Source: an uncultured Clostridia bacterium (GTDB lineage Bacteria > Bacillota > Clostridia > Christensenellales > Christensenellaceae). Taken from it: a stretch of 64,000 nucleotides of DNA. Both the position numbers and the translations under genes were made by a program. The notes beneath the pieces were generated by a model, which saw only the letters and a list, made by a program, of their open reading frames with translations, was not told the origin of the DNA and made no database searches. The stretch spans positions 1 through 64,000 of the forward strand of contig CAMSSU010000002.1 in assembly GCA_947063485.1 (NCBI GenBank), read 5' to 3'. How positions within the stretch are numbered: the first letter of the stretch is position 1; each line of letters starts with the position of its first letter. Shown here piece by piece: positions 1 to 7,940 of this stretch.

Positions 1-32
1 ATATGAATATTAAGAGGAGGTACCTATTTACA

Positions 33-251
33 ATGAATAAAGGTACAGTAAAGTGGTTTAACGCAGGCAAAGGCTTCGGCTTCATTTCGAATGATGATGG
101 CGGCGACGATGTGTTCGTGCATTTCTCCGCAATCGTCTGCGATGGCTTCAAGACTCTTGCAGAAGGCCAGAAAGTTACTTTCGAGACTGAGGCAGATCCC
201 AGAAACAGCGGTAAGCTGCGTGCTGTGAACGTTGTTCCGGTTGAGGAGTAA
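33..251 (+). CDS. Cold-shock domain protein (CspA family)
   Basis: A 72-residue single-domain cold-shock protein, a cytoplasmic five-stranded OB-fold that binds single-stranded RNA/DNA and melts RNA structure. Both nucleic-acid motifs are visible: RNP1-like KGFGFI near residues 14-19 and RNP2-like VFVHF near residues 28-32, after the usual N-terminal GTVKWFN. Length is normal for the family. An in-frame ATG exists at position 3, but the ATG at 33 has AGGAGG at 15-20 and gives the canonical start, so I chose it. Its promoter lies outside the window. A strong terminator follows, so it is probably monocistronic. Confidence 0.95.
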   Translation: MNKGTVKWFNAGKGFGFISNDDGGDDVFVHFSAIVCDGFKTLAEGQKVTFETEADPRNSGKLRAVNVVPVEE

Positions 252-261
252 ATAAAATGAA

Positions 262-287
262 AAATGCCCCTTTTTGGGGCATTTTTT
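262..287 (+). terminator. Rho-independent terminator of the cold-shock gene
   Basis: The stem AAATGCCCC/GGGGCATTT closes a TTTTT loop and is followed by a T run. It begins 10 bases after the stop codon. Confidence 0.9.
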
Positions 288-328
288 GATCCCGGAAATC
301 TGGAGCGCTAGGCAGCGCAGCGCTTTTC

Positions 329-337
329 TGCTATAAT
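329..337 (+). promoter_or_regulatory. Extended -10 sigma-A promoter upstream of the GNAT gene
   Basis: TATAAT at 332-337 is preceded by TG plus one base, an extended -10. No convincing -35 is seen. It lies between the upstream terminator and the acetyltransferase start. Confidence 0.5.
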
Positions 338-393
338 AGATGAAACTGCCCGGCGCATGAACTTGGCGCGGGATGAGAGCGAGGAGAGAAAAG

Positions 394-897
394 ATGGAAG
401 TTTTGCTGCGGCCCTGGAAGATGGAGGATGCGAAGAAAATTTGGCGCTATGCCAATAACCGCAAGGTGGCAGAGAATTTGCGGGATGTTTTCCCTTTCCC
501 GTATGCCGAGCAAGACGCCGCCGATTTTATCGGGCACTGCATCAAAGGCGAAGGCCAGGGGCAGATCTGCCGCGCTGTCTGCGTGGATGAGGAGTCTGTG
601 GGCAGCATTGCCGTCTTTTTGGGGCAGGATGTCTATCGCCGGTCGGCCGAACTGGGATATTGGCTGGCAGAGCCTTTCTGGGGCAAGGGGATTATGAGCC
701 AGGCTGTGGCGCAGATCTGCCGGAAAGCCTTTGAAGCGTTTGATATTGTCCGCATCTATGCGGAGCCCTATGCCTATAATCAGGGGTCGCGGCGGGTTTT
801 GGAGAAGGCGGGGTTTGCGCTGGAAGGAATTCTCAGGCAGAGCGTATATAAAAATGGGCAGATGCACGATTCCTGCATTTATGCTCTGGTGAAATAG
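394..897 (+). CDS. GNAT-family N-acetyltransferase (RimJ/RimL type)
   Basis: A 167-residue protein with the GNAT fold of the RimJ/RimL subgroup, which transfers acetyl from acetyl-CoA to an amine such as a protein N-terminus or small molecule. It opens with the typical LLRPWKMEDA strand. The acetyl-CoA binding segment is around residues 90-105 (ELGYWLAEPFWGKGIM), and the late NQGSRRVLEKAGF helix/strand typical of this subgroup is present. An upstream in-frame ATG at 373 is rejected because GAGGAGA at 381-387 is positioned for the ATG at 394. The substrate cannot be told from sequence. The next gene starts 9 bases downstream, suggesting co-transcription. Confidence 0.85.
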   Translation: MEVLLRPWKMEDAKKIWRYANNRKVAENLRDVFPFPYAEQDAADFIGHCIKGEGQGQICRAVCVDEESVGSIAVFLGQDVYRRSAELGYWLAEPFWGKGIMSQAVAQICRKAFEAFDIVRIYAEPYAYNQGSRRVLEKAGFALEGILRQSVYKNGQMHDSCIYALVK

Positions 898-906
898 GAG
901 GAACTT

Positions 907-1320
907 GTGAAAAAATTCAAGCTGACAAAAGAGCTGGTGCTCTATGTTGTGTTTGGCGCGCTGACGACGGTCGTGAGCTTTGGCTCCTACTACGTCTGCA
1001 ATACGGTGCTGGGCATCCACTATCTGGCCAGCAATATCGTCTCCTGGATTTTGGCCGTGCTGTTTGCATATATCACGAACAAGATCTTTGTTTTTGAGAG
1101 CAAAGGGCTTTCCAGAAAAGAGCTGCTGCGGGAATTTTTTGCCTTTATTGCGGCGCGCCTGATTTCGCTGGGCATGGAAGAGCTGGGATTATGGCTGATG
1201 ATCGGGGCGCTGCACTGGAATGAGAATCTTGCCAAGCTCATCATGCAGGTAGTTGTCGTCATCGCCAACTATGTTTTCAGCAAACTGTTCATTTTTAAAA
1301 AAACGGCGGTTGAAGAATAG
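907..1320 (+). CDS. GtrA-like membrane protein
   Basis: A 137-residue integral membrane protein with four hydrophobic segments and short basic loops, matching the GtrA/DPMS1-like flippase family thought to move polyprenyl-linked sugars across the membrane. Family features visible are the first helix LVLYVVFGALTTVVSFGSYY and the ITNKIFVFES motif after helix 2, with its near repeat NYVFSKLFIFKK at the end. It starts at GTG, placed by TAGGAGGAA overlapping the upstream stop codon. No glycosyltransferase partner is adjacent, so the lipid-linked sugar is unknown. Confidence 0.85.
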   Translation: MKKFKLTKELVLYVVFGALTTVVSFGSYYVCNTVLGIHYLASNIVSWILAVLFAYITNKIFVFESKGLSRKELLREFFAFIAARLISLGMEELGLWLMIGALHWNENLAKLIMQVVVVIANYVFSKLFIFKKTAVEE

Positions 1321-1338
1321 GCAAAGTTCGCGTATAAT
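1310..1338 (+). promoter_or_regulatory. Sigma-A promoter for the first FGGY kinase
   Basis: TTGAAG (1310-1315), a 17-base spacer and a perfect TATAAT (1333-1338). The -35 overlaps the end of the preceding gene. Confidence 0.7.
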
Positions 1339-1383
1339 GAGGGCATCAGTGAAAAACTGAATGAGAGATTTGGAGGAAAGATT

Positions 1384-2901
1384 ATGAAGTATCTATTGGC
1401 GCATGATCTTGGGACGAGTGGGGACAAAGTCGCCCTGTTCCAGGAGGATGGCAAGATGCTGGGCAGCGTGATCACCCCCTACGAGACTTTTTATGGGGAC
1501 GACGGCGTGCGCGAGCAGGATCCGAGCGACTGGTGGAGGGCAGTTTGCGAGGGAACCCGGCAGCTGATGGCGAAGATCGACCCGAAAGACGTCGCCGCAG
1601 TTTCCTTTGGGGGCATGGGGCATTGCTGCACATGCCTGGATGAGCAGGGCAACTTCCTGGATCGCTCGATTTTATGGAGCGACGTGCGCTCCTACCGCGA
1701 GCAGGAGGAATTGGAGCAGATCGTCGGGGCAAAAAGATGCTATGAAGTTACCGGGCATAAGCCCTCTTCTTCCTATACCATCACCAAGATGATGTGGATG
1801 AAGAAGCACAAGCCCGAAATTTACAGCAAGACGTATAAAGTGCTGACGGCAAAGGATGTCATCGTCTATAAGCTGACGGGCCGGATGTGCACGGATTATT
1901 CGGATGCCAGCGGCTATATGGCCTATAACTACCGCACCAAGCAGTGGGATCGGGAGATGATCGAGGCCTGCGGGTTTGACTACTCCATGTTCCCGGAGAT
2001 CGTCAGCGGCATCGAGGTCGCGGGGTATGTTACAAAAGAGGCGGCGGAAGCCTCGGGCCTTGCAGAAGGGACGCCAGTCGTCCCGGGCGGCATGGATGGC
2101 AGCGTGGCAGGCGTAGGCCGGGGAAAGCTGGGAGACACGGGCTTCCACCTGGGCACATCTTCGGGCGCATCGCTGGATGTCCCGGCGGACGTGCTGGATG
2201 AACAGCAGCGCTATGAGATCTGGTGCAATGTTGATGATCCGAACGAGGTTTCCATGTCTGGCTCGATGAACGCGTTTGGCGGCTCGATCGCCTGGATGCG
2301 GGATAACCTTTGCGCCAAAGAGGCGCAGCTCGCCAAAGAGACGGGCAAAAATATCTTTGAATTTATCAACGAGAATGCGGCCAAATCTCCTGTGGGCGCG
2401 CGCGGGCTCATCTATCTGCCCTACTTGCAGGGCGAGCGCTCCCCTTATTTTAATGCGAAAGCCAGGGGGTGCTTCATCGGCCTGACCATGCAGCATACGC
2501 AGGACGATATGAAGCGCGCCGTGATGGAAGGATGCGCTCTGCATCTGGCGCTGATGATGAAGCAGTTAGAAGAGATCTCCGGCAAGCAGCCGCCCCAAAA
2601 GGCGACGATTTCCGGCGGCGCCAGCAAGAGCGGGCTGGTCTGCCAGATTATGGCGGATGTGATGAACTGCGAGATGATGAATATCAACGTCTCGGATGAG
2701 GTCGGCTCGCTGGGCGCGGCGATCTGCGCCGGCGTGGGCGTGGGCATTTTTAAGGATTTCTCCGTGGCCAACCAGTTCGTCGAGATTACGGGGACGACCA
2801 AGCCGATTCCCGAAAATGTGAAGCGCTATCAGCAGATTCTGCCTTTGTTTGAGCGCGCTTATGCGGCTCTGGAGCCCATCTTTGAGGAGATCAAAGAATA
2901 G
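1384..2901 (+). CDS. FGGY carbohydrate kinase, xylulokinase-like (copy 1)
   Basis: A 505-residue FGGY sugar kinase (ASKHA fold), which phosphorylates a pentulose, polyol or related sugar with ATP in the cytoplasm. The phosphate-1 loop HDLGTSGDK is at residues 7-15. The substrate-side stretch ILWSDVRS follows at about 96-103, the catalytic aspartate sits in the GGMDG segment near residue 237, and the C-terminal adenosine motif is ISGGASKS near 416. Length is normal. Unusually, the region that reads SGQMHG in xylulokinases is GGMGHCCTC here, so the sugar may not be xylulose. The gene downstream is a close paralogue with the same cysteine-rich motif. No isomerase or transporter is nearby. Confidence 0.85.
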   Translation: MKYLLAHDLGTSGDKVALFQEDGKMLGSVITPYETFYGDDGVREQDPSDWWRAVCEGTRQLMAKIDPKDVAAVSFGGMGHCCTCLDEQGNFLDRSILWSDVRSYREQEELEQIVGAKRCYEVTGHKPSSSYTITKMMWMKKHKPEIYSKTYKVLTAKDVIVYKLTGRMCTDYSDASGYMAYNYRTKQWDREMIEACGFDYSMFPEIVSGIEVAGYVTKEAAEASGLAEGTPVVPGGMDGSVAGVGRGKLGDTGFHLGTSSGASLDVPADVLDEQQRYEIWCNVDDPNEVSMSGSMNAFGGSIAWMRDNLCAKEAQLAKETGKNIFEFINENAAKSPVGARGLIYLPYLQGERSPYFNAKARGCFIGLTMQHTQDDMKRAVMEGCALHLALMMKQLEEISGKQPPQKATISGGASKSGLVCQIMADVMNCEMMNINVSDEVGSLGAAICAGVGVGIFKDFSVANQFVEITGTTKPIPENVKRYQQILPLFERAYAALEPIFEEIKE

Positions 2902-2904
2902 CAG

Positions 2905-2948
2905 AAAAAAGGCCAAGGGAGGCTTGCCGGCTTTCCTTGGCTTTTTCT
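2905..2948 (+). terminator. Terminator between the tandem FGGY kinases
   Basis: AAAAAAGGCCAAGG pairs with CCTTGGCTTTTT around a GC-rich loop and ends in a T-rich tract. It would limit read-through into copy 2. Confidence 0.8.
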
Positions 2949-2991
2949 TTTTAATGAAAAAATTTGAGCAAAGGCATACTTGGGGGAAACG

Positions 2992-4503
2992 ATGAAATAT
3001 CTATTGGCGCATGATATTGGAACCAGCGGAGACAAGGCGGCGCTTTTCTCGGCGGATGGGCGCCTGATCGCCAGCAAGACAGTCGCTTACCAGACGTTCT
3101 ATGCCCAGGGCGGCGCCATCGAGCAGCGCTCGCAGGATTGGTGGGAAGCCGTCTGTCAGGCGACCAGGGCTGTAACGGCAGGGGTCGATCCGGCGCAGAT
3201 TGCGGCGGTCTGCTTTGGAGGCATGGGGCATTGCTGCACGTGCCTGGATGAGCAGGGCAATTTTCTGGCACCCTCTCTTCTATGGAGCGACAGCCGAAGC
3301 GGCCAGGAGCAGGCGGAGCTGGAGGCGGCATTTGGCGCGAAAAAATGCTATGAAGTTACCGGGCACAAATGCTCCACGGCCTATACCATCACCAAGCTCA
3401 TGTGGATTAAGAAGCATTGGCCGGAGGTTTATCAGAAAACGCACAAAGTGCTGACGGCAAAGGACGTCATCGTCTATCGGCTGACGGGGCGGATGTGCAC
3501 GGATTATTCAGATGCCTGTGGCTATATGGCCTATGACTATAAGAAGATGGCGTGGGACCCGGAGATCATCGCGGCAGCCGGCCTGCGGCGGGAGCTCTTT
3601 CCCGAGATCGTCAGCGGCCGGGAAGTGGCTGGGTATGTTACCCGGCAGGCGGCGGCAGAGACCGGCCTTGCGGAGGGGACGCCGGTCGTCCCGGGCGGCA
3701 TGGATGGGCAGGTGGCCAATATCGGCGCTGGGACGCTGGGCGAGACCAACTTCCATCTGGGCACGTCTACCACAGCGCGGCTGCATGTGCCGGCAGATAT
3801 CACGGATCCGCAGGAGCGGTATGAGTTCTGGGCGGGCATCCAGCCGGGCACAGGCGATCTCGCCGGGACGATGAACGCCTTTGGCGGCTCGATCGCCTGG
3901 ATGCGGCAAAACCTCTGCGGCCGGGAAGAGAAGCTGGCGGCGCAGGCGGGCATACCGGTCTTTGAGGCCCTGGCGGAGTGGGCGGCGCAGTCGCCCGTGG
4001 GCGCGAGGGGGCTCATCTTCCTGCCTTTTTTGCAGGGCGAGCGCACGCCCTATTTCGATGCCAGGGCAAAGGGCTGTTTTCTGGGGCTTTCCATGCACCA
4101 TACAGATGCGGATCTCAAGCGGGCAGTCTTTGAGGGGGCGGCTTTGCACCTGGCCATGATGATGGAAGATCTGGCCGAGCTTTCGGGAAAGCCCGCGCCC
4201 CAAACGGCATCGGTTGCCGGGGGAGCGGCAGGCAGCGATCTCGTCTGCCAGATGATGGCGGATGCCATGGGATGCAGGATGCTGCGCTTGAGCGTGGGCG
4301 GGGAAGTCGGCTCGCTGGGGGCGGCAGTCTGCGGCGGCGTGGGCGTCGGCCTTTATTCGGATTTCTCTGCGGCAAACGAGTTTTTGTCCGTGGAGAAGGA
4401 ATTTGAGCCCAAAGCGGAGCATACGCAGATCTACCGGGAAAAGCTTGGGCTATACCGCAAATGCTATCCGGCGCTGAAAGAGATTTTTGCCCAAATGGCG
4501 TAA
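2992..4503 (+). CDS. FGGY carbohydrate kinase, xylulokinase-like (copy 2)
   Basis: A 503-residue tandem paralogue of the preceding kinase. It shares the HDIGTSGDK phosphate loop, the GGMGHCCTCLDEQGN segment, the LTAKDVIVY and TDYSDA segments, the PGGMDG catalytic aspartate region and the GGSIAWMR region. I chose ATG 2992 with GGGGGAAA upstream over a TTG at 2980. The C-terminal third is more divergent (VAGGAAGS for ISGGASKS), consistent with an old duplication and possible change of substrate. I see no inactivating change. The pair looks like a locus-specific duplication rather than two steps of a known pathway. Confidence 0.85.
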   Translation: MKYLLAHDIGTSGDKAALFSADGRLIASKTVAYQTFYAQGGAIEQRSQDWWEAVCQATRAVTAGVDPAQIAAVCFGGMGHCCTCLDEQGNFLAPSLLWSDSRSGQEQAELEAAFGAKKCYEVTGHKCSTAYTITKLMWIKKHWPEVYQKTHKVLTAKDVIVYRLTGRMCTDYSDACGYMAYDYKKMAWDPEIIAAAGLRRELFPEIVSGREVAGYVTRQAAAETGLAEGTPVVPGGMDGQVANIGAGTLGETNFHLGTSTTARLHVPADITDPQERYEFWAGIQPGTGDLAGTMNAFGGSIAWMRQNLCGREEKLAAQAGIPVFEALAEWAAQSPVGARGLIFLPFLQGERTPYFDARAKGCFLGLSMHHTDADLKRAVFEGAALHLAMMMEDLAELSGKPAPQTASVAGGAAGSDLVCQMMADAMGCRMLRLSVGGEVGSLGAAVCGGVGVGLYSDFSAANEFLSVEKEFEPKAEHTQIYREKLGLYRKCYPALKEIFAQMA

Positions 4504-4507
4504 TCGC

Positions 4508-4537
4508 TTGAATGCGGCCGCGGTTTTATACTATAAT
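4508..4537 (+). promoter_or_regulatory. Sigma-A promoter for the YcxB-like gene
   Basis: TTGAAT (4508-4513), an 18-base spacer and a perfect TATAAT (4532-4537), just after the FGGY copy 2 stop. Confidence 0.65.
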
Positions 4538-4566
4538 TGATGCAGCAGAAAGGATGGGGAAAGAGG

Positions 4567-5070
4567 ATGGATCGCGTAACACTGGAGACAAAGCTGGATA
4601 AAAAAGAATACAGAGCCATCAGCTACTGGAACGCCTTTTGCAAGACGCCCACGCTGATCATCTTATCTGTGCTCTGCGTCGCCATCGGCGGGCTGAATTT
4701 GCTGTTAAAGCCGCAGGGCGTCATGCTGTATTTGAGCCTGGTGCTGGTGCTGTATCCATTTTTGCTGATTGGCGTGCTCTCCTTTGGCATTTACCGCATG
4801 AACAAATCCCACGATGTGGAGAAAGCGACGCACGCGCGCTATACCGTGAGCGCAGAGGGAATCGAGACCGAGCTTTTACAGCGCGAGGGGCGCGCTTTTA
4901 CGGGCTGGGGAGAGATTTACCGCGCCTACGAGAACCGGCGCTATTTCATCCTGTTTGTCAACCGCTCCCAGCTGATCGCCATGAAAAAAGAGGCGCTCCC
5001 GGAGGGCGGCGAGCAAACACTGCGCAGAATTTTGAAGGAAAATCTGGGAAAACGCTGCAAAATCCGCTGA
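4567..5070 (+). CDS. YcxB-like membrane protein of unknown function
   Basis: A 167-residue protein with two adjacent transmembrane segments (about residues 30-50 and 60-80), then a soluble beta-rich domain containing YTVSAEGIETEL, a GWGEIYRAYENRRYFILFV block and NRSQLIAMKKEAL. This order matches the YcxB-like family, whose role is not established. An earlier in-frame start at about 4537-4540 is possible. ATG 4567 is preferred because AAAGGA lies 12 bases upstream and the protein then begins like its relatives (DRVTLETKLDKKEY). It has its own promoter, and the zapA promoter follows. Confidence 0.7.
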   Translation: MDRVTLETKLDKKEYRAISYWNAFCKTPTLIILSVLCVAIGGLNLLLKPQGVMLYLSLVLVLYPFLLIGVLSFGIYRMNKSHDVEKATHARYTVSAEGIETELLQREGRAFTGWGEIYRAYENRRYFILFVNRSQLIAMKKEALPEGGEQTLRRILKENLGKRCKIR

Positions 5071-5107
5071 AAACCGCTCTGTTTTGCGCCATTTTTGCGG
5101 GATATAT

Positions 5108-5135
5108 TGTAAGAAAAGCAAAATTGTTGTATAAT
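5108..5135 (+). promoter_or_regulatory. Sigma-A promoter for zapA
   Basis: TTGTAA (5108-5113), a 16-base spacer and a perfect TATAAT (5130-5135), about 29 bases before the zapA start. Confidence 0.7.
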
Positions 5136-5163
5136 AGATTAAACTAGGCGGGGAGTGTGGGCG

Positions 5164-5559
5164 ATGGGAAAGATAACCGTGAATATCGCTGGAAAAGAAT
5201 ATCGCATTGTTTCGGATGAGAGCGGTGAATACATCAATCAGCTGGCCTATACGCTGAATCAGCAGATTGCCGAGACGGCCAAAAGCTATGTCGGCGTTGG
5301 CAATGCTTCGATTACCACACTGGTCGCGCTGAACCTGACGGATGAATTGCAGAAATCCCGCGCGGCGCTGCAAGAGCTGGAAGAGCAGGCGCGGCAAATG
5401 CGGGAGGCGCTGCGCAAAGCGGAGATTGAACTGAGCATGAAAACGCCCGCTCAGCCCGGCGAAAATGCCGAAATCCGAAGGCTTCAGGAGATCTGCCAGA
5501 AGCTGGAAGAGGAAAACCGGCAGTTAAAGCAGGGGCATTTTAAGAGGAAAAATCATTGA
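5164..5559 (+). CDS. zapA: Cell division protein ZapA
   Basis: A 131-residue ZapA homologue, a cytoplasmic dimer/tetramer that bundles FtsZ filaments at the division site. The N-terminal beta-hairpin domain is typical (KITVNIAGKEYRI). A long helix for coiled-coil formation runs from about residue 65, rich in E, Q, R and L heptads (KSRAALQELEEQARQMREAL). I chose ATG 5164, with GGCGGGGAG upstream, over GTG 5155. The zapA, U32, mutS2 order is a recurring Firmicutes arrangement. A strong terminator follows zapA, so the downstream genes probably depend partly on read-through or a weak internal promoter. Confidence 0.9.
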   Translation: MGKITVNIAGKEYRIVSDESGEYINQLAYTLNQQIAETAKSYVGVGNASITTLVALNLTDELQKSRAALQELEEQARQMREALRKAEIELSMKTPAQPGENAEIRRLQEICQKLEEENRQLKQGHFKRKNH

Positions 5560-5567
5560 GAATGGAG

Positions 5568-5594
5568 ATGCGCGTGGCCTCACGCGCATTTTTT
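5568..5594 (+). terminator. Terminator after zapA
   Basis: Stem ATGCGCGTG/CACGCGCAT with a GCCT loop, followed by TTTTTT. Confidence 0.9.
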
Positions 5595-5615
5595 GCTTTT
5601 GGGACGGATTTTTAG

Positions 5616-7940
5616 ATGGGAAAGATGAAAAAAATGGAGTTACTGGCCCCGGCAGGGGATATGCAGTCTGCCAAAGCGGCCTTTTCGGCTGGGGCGGACG
5701 CTTGCTATCTTGGCGGGGGCTTCAGCGCCCGGGCATACGCGGCGAATTTTAAAAAAGAAGAGATATTGGAGCTGATTGAGTATGCGCATTTGCGCGGCAA
5801 GCGGGTGCACGCGGCCATCAATATCATGCTCAAGCAGAGCGAAGTGAGCCGGGCACTGGAAGAGGCGGCTTTCCTCTATGAGGCGGGAGTGGACGCCATC
5901 ATCGCCTCGGATCTGGGGTTTGTTGCGCAGGCGCACCGGCTCTTCCCCGGTCTGCCCATCCATGCCAGCACGCAGATGGGCGTGCAGGATGCGGCTGGGG
6001 CGCGGCTGGCGGCAGAGCTAGGATGCAGCCGGGTGGTGGCCGCCAGAGAGACGACACTGGAAGGGCTGCGGCAAATGGCGCAGACGGGCATTCCGGTTGA
6101 GGCGTTTTGCCATGGGGCGCTCTGCTCGGGCGTTTCCGGGGCGTGCCTGCTCTCGGGCATGGCCGGCGGGCGCAGCGGGAACAGGGGGAGATGTGCACAG
6201 CCCTGCCGGCAGAGCTATGATCTGCTGGGAGAACAGGCGTATCATCTGAGCACCAAGGATCTCTGCGCGGTCGGCCTGCTGGGCGCGCTCAAAGATGCGG
6301 GAGTCTGCTCGCTCAAAATCGAAGGGCGGATGAAGCGGCCGGAGTACGTCGCCATCGTTACGCACACCTATCGCCAGGCGCTGGATGCCCTGGAAAGTGG
6401 GAGAAAATTCGATTTGCAGGCGGCGATGGAAGAACTGCGCAGAATTTACAACCGCGGCGGCTTTTGCACGGGCTATTTGGAGGGCAGCCGGGATGTTACC
6501 TATTTACAGCGGCCAGGGCATTTGGGCACTGCGCTGGGCAGGATTGGGCAGGTGAAAGCCAAGAAGGCCATTCTATCTACGCAGGAGCAGATCCAGAAGG
6601 GCGATGGGCTGGAATTCCGCGCCGGGAGCCGATCGCACGGCGGGCTGGCGCTTCCCTATGCCGACCGCATTGCGGGCGGATACCGCATTGCCGTCAGCCC
6701 GGAGGCTCGGGACGGGGATATGGCTTATCGCACCACGGATGCACAGCAGATGCGGCGGGCACAGGAGCTGATGGAAAGGGAGATTGCCTGGCCCATGCAG
6801 GCACTGCTGACTGCGGCGCCGGGACAGCCGGCGCGCCTGCGGCTTTTCTGCCAGGGGCAGGAATGCGAGGTGGCCGCGGTCGAAGCTTGCCAGGAGGCGC
6901 AAAGACCGCTGGATCGGGAGCGCATTGCCGCGCAGATAGGCAAAACCGGCGGGACGGTGTTCCGGCTGGAGCACACCCGGATGCAGATAGAGGGCAACCC
7001 TTTTCTTCCTGCATCCGCTCTCAATGAGCTGCGCCGCCGGGCGATTGGCGAGATGGAGCAGAAGCTTTTGCGAAAAGCCAGGCTGTATCCGGCGCGCCCG
7101 GCCCAAAGATGCGCAGACAAAGCGCAGGCTGGCGGGGCTGTGCAGGCTGGCGGGCTTTATTTGGCCGCACAGGTGCAGACGGCGGAGCAGGCGCAGGCGG
7201 CGCTGGAGGCTGGGGCGGATCGCGTCTATCTGCGGTGTTCCTGCGATGAAAAACAGTTTGAAAAGGCGCAGGAAATGGGGATTGCCGTCTATCTGGCCTT
7301 GCCCGCCTATCTGGACGACGCTGAGAGCGCCGCGGCAGAGGGGCTGCTGCGCAAATACGATTGCTTTTGCGGGATATTAGCGGGCAATCTGGCCGGGATT
7401 GCCCTGGCGCGCAAATTGGAGATGCCCTTTGTCGCAGATTTTCCGCTGAATGTTGCCTCCGGGGAGGCGGCAGAATGCCTGAAAAAGCTGGGCGCGGAGG
7501 AAGCCGCTATAAGCGCAGAGCTCAATTTGAGTGAGATTGCGCAGATACAGGGTGTGAAAAAAGAGGTCGTTGCCTTTGGGCGCATCCCGGTGATGTATCT
7601 GAGGCACTGCCCGCTCAAAAAGCAGGGCAAATGCGGCACATGCGGCAAGGCACAACTGCGGGATGGCAAGGGATATGAATTCCCCCTGGTGCGCGGCGGA
7701 GTGAGCAGCTGCCTGCTTCAGGTTTTGGCCAGCGTTCCCATGGCCATGGAAGATTTGGGCGCGCTCAGGCAGGCGGGGGCGGCGGGAATTCGGCTGTGCT
7801 TTTGGCAGGAGACGCCGGAGCAGGCGGCGCGGGTGATTTCAGTCTATCAAAAAGCGCAAAAGACTGGCGCTTTGGTGGGTTTTTCTGGTATGATAAAAGG
7901 TAAAGTAAATAAGGGACATTTACAGCGAGGGATCGAATAG
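5616..7940 (+). CDS. U32-family protein with DUF3656 (RlhA/YrrO type)
   Basis: A 774-residue peptidase U32 family protein. The N-terminal U32 barrel begins MELLAPAGD and contains the family signature region near residues 164-200 (EAFCHGALCSGVSGACLLS, then GNRGRCAQPCR), whose cysteines are candidate iron-sulfur ligands. The KIEGRMKRPEYVA motif follows, and the long C-terminal half matches the DUF3656 extension. Several U32 proteins are now known as iron-sulfur RNA modification enzymes (RlhA hydroxylates 23S rRNA) rather than proteases, so I lean to that role. Starts at 5616, 5625 and 5634 are all possible, with no strong ribosome site. The stop abuts the mutS2 ATG. Confidence 0.85.
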   Translation: MGKMKKMELLAPAGDMQSAKAAFSAGADACYLGGGFSARAYAANFKKEEILELIEYAHLRGKRVHAAINIMLKQSEVSRALEEAAFLYEAGVDAIIASDLGFVAQAHRLFPGLPIHASTQMGVQDAAGARLAAELGCSRVVAARETTLEGLRQMAQTGIPVEAFCHGALCSGVSGACLLSGMAGGRSGNRGRCAQPCRQSYDLLGEQAYHLSTKDLCAVGLLGALKDAGVCSLKIEGRMKRPEYVAIVTHTYRQALDALESGRKFDLQAAMEELRRIYNRGGFCTGYLEGSRDVTYLQRPGHLGTALGRIGQVKAKKAILSTQEQIQKGDGLEFRAGSRSHGGLALPYADRIAGGYRIAVSPEARDGDMAYRTTDAQQMRRAQELMEREIAWPMQALLTAAPGQPARLRLFCQGQECEVAAVEACQEAQRPLDRERIAAQIGKTGGTVFRLEHTRMQIEGNPFLPASALNELRRRAIGEMEQKLLRKARLYPARPAQRCADKAQAGGAVQAGGLYLAAQVQTAEQAQAALEAGADRVYLRCSCDEKQFEKAQEMGIAVYLALPAYLDDAESAAAEGLLRKYDCFCGILAGNLAGIALARKLEMPFVADFPLNVASGEAAECLKKLGAEEAAISAELNLSEIAQIQGVKKEVVAFGRIPVMYLRHCPLKKQGKCGTCGKAQLRDGKGYEFPLVRGGVSSCLLQVLASVPMAMEDLGALRQAGAAGIRLCFWQETPEQAARVISVYQKAQKTGALVGFSGMIKGKVNKGHLQRGIE

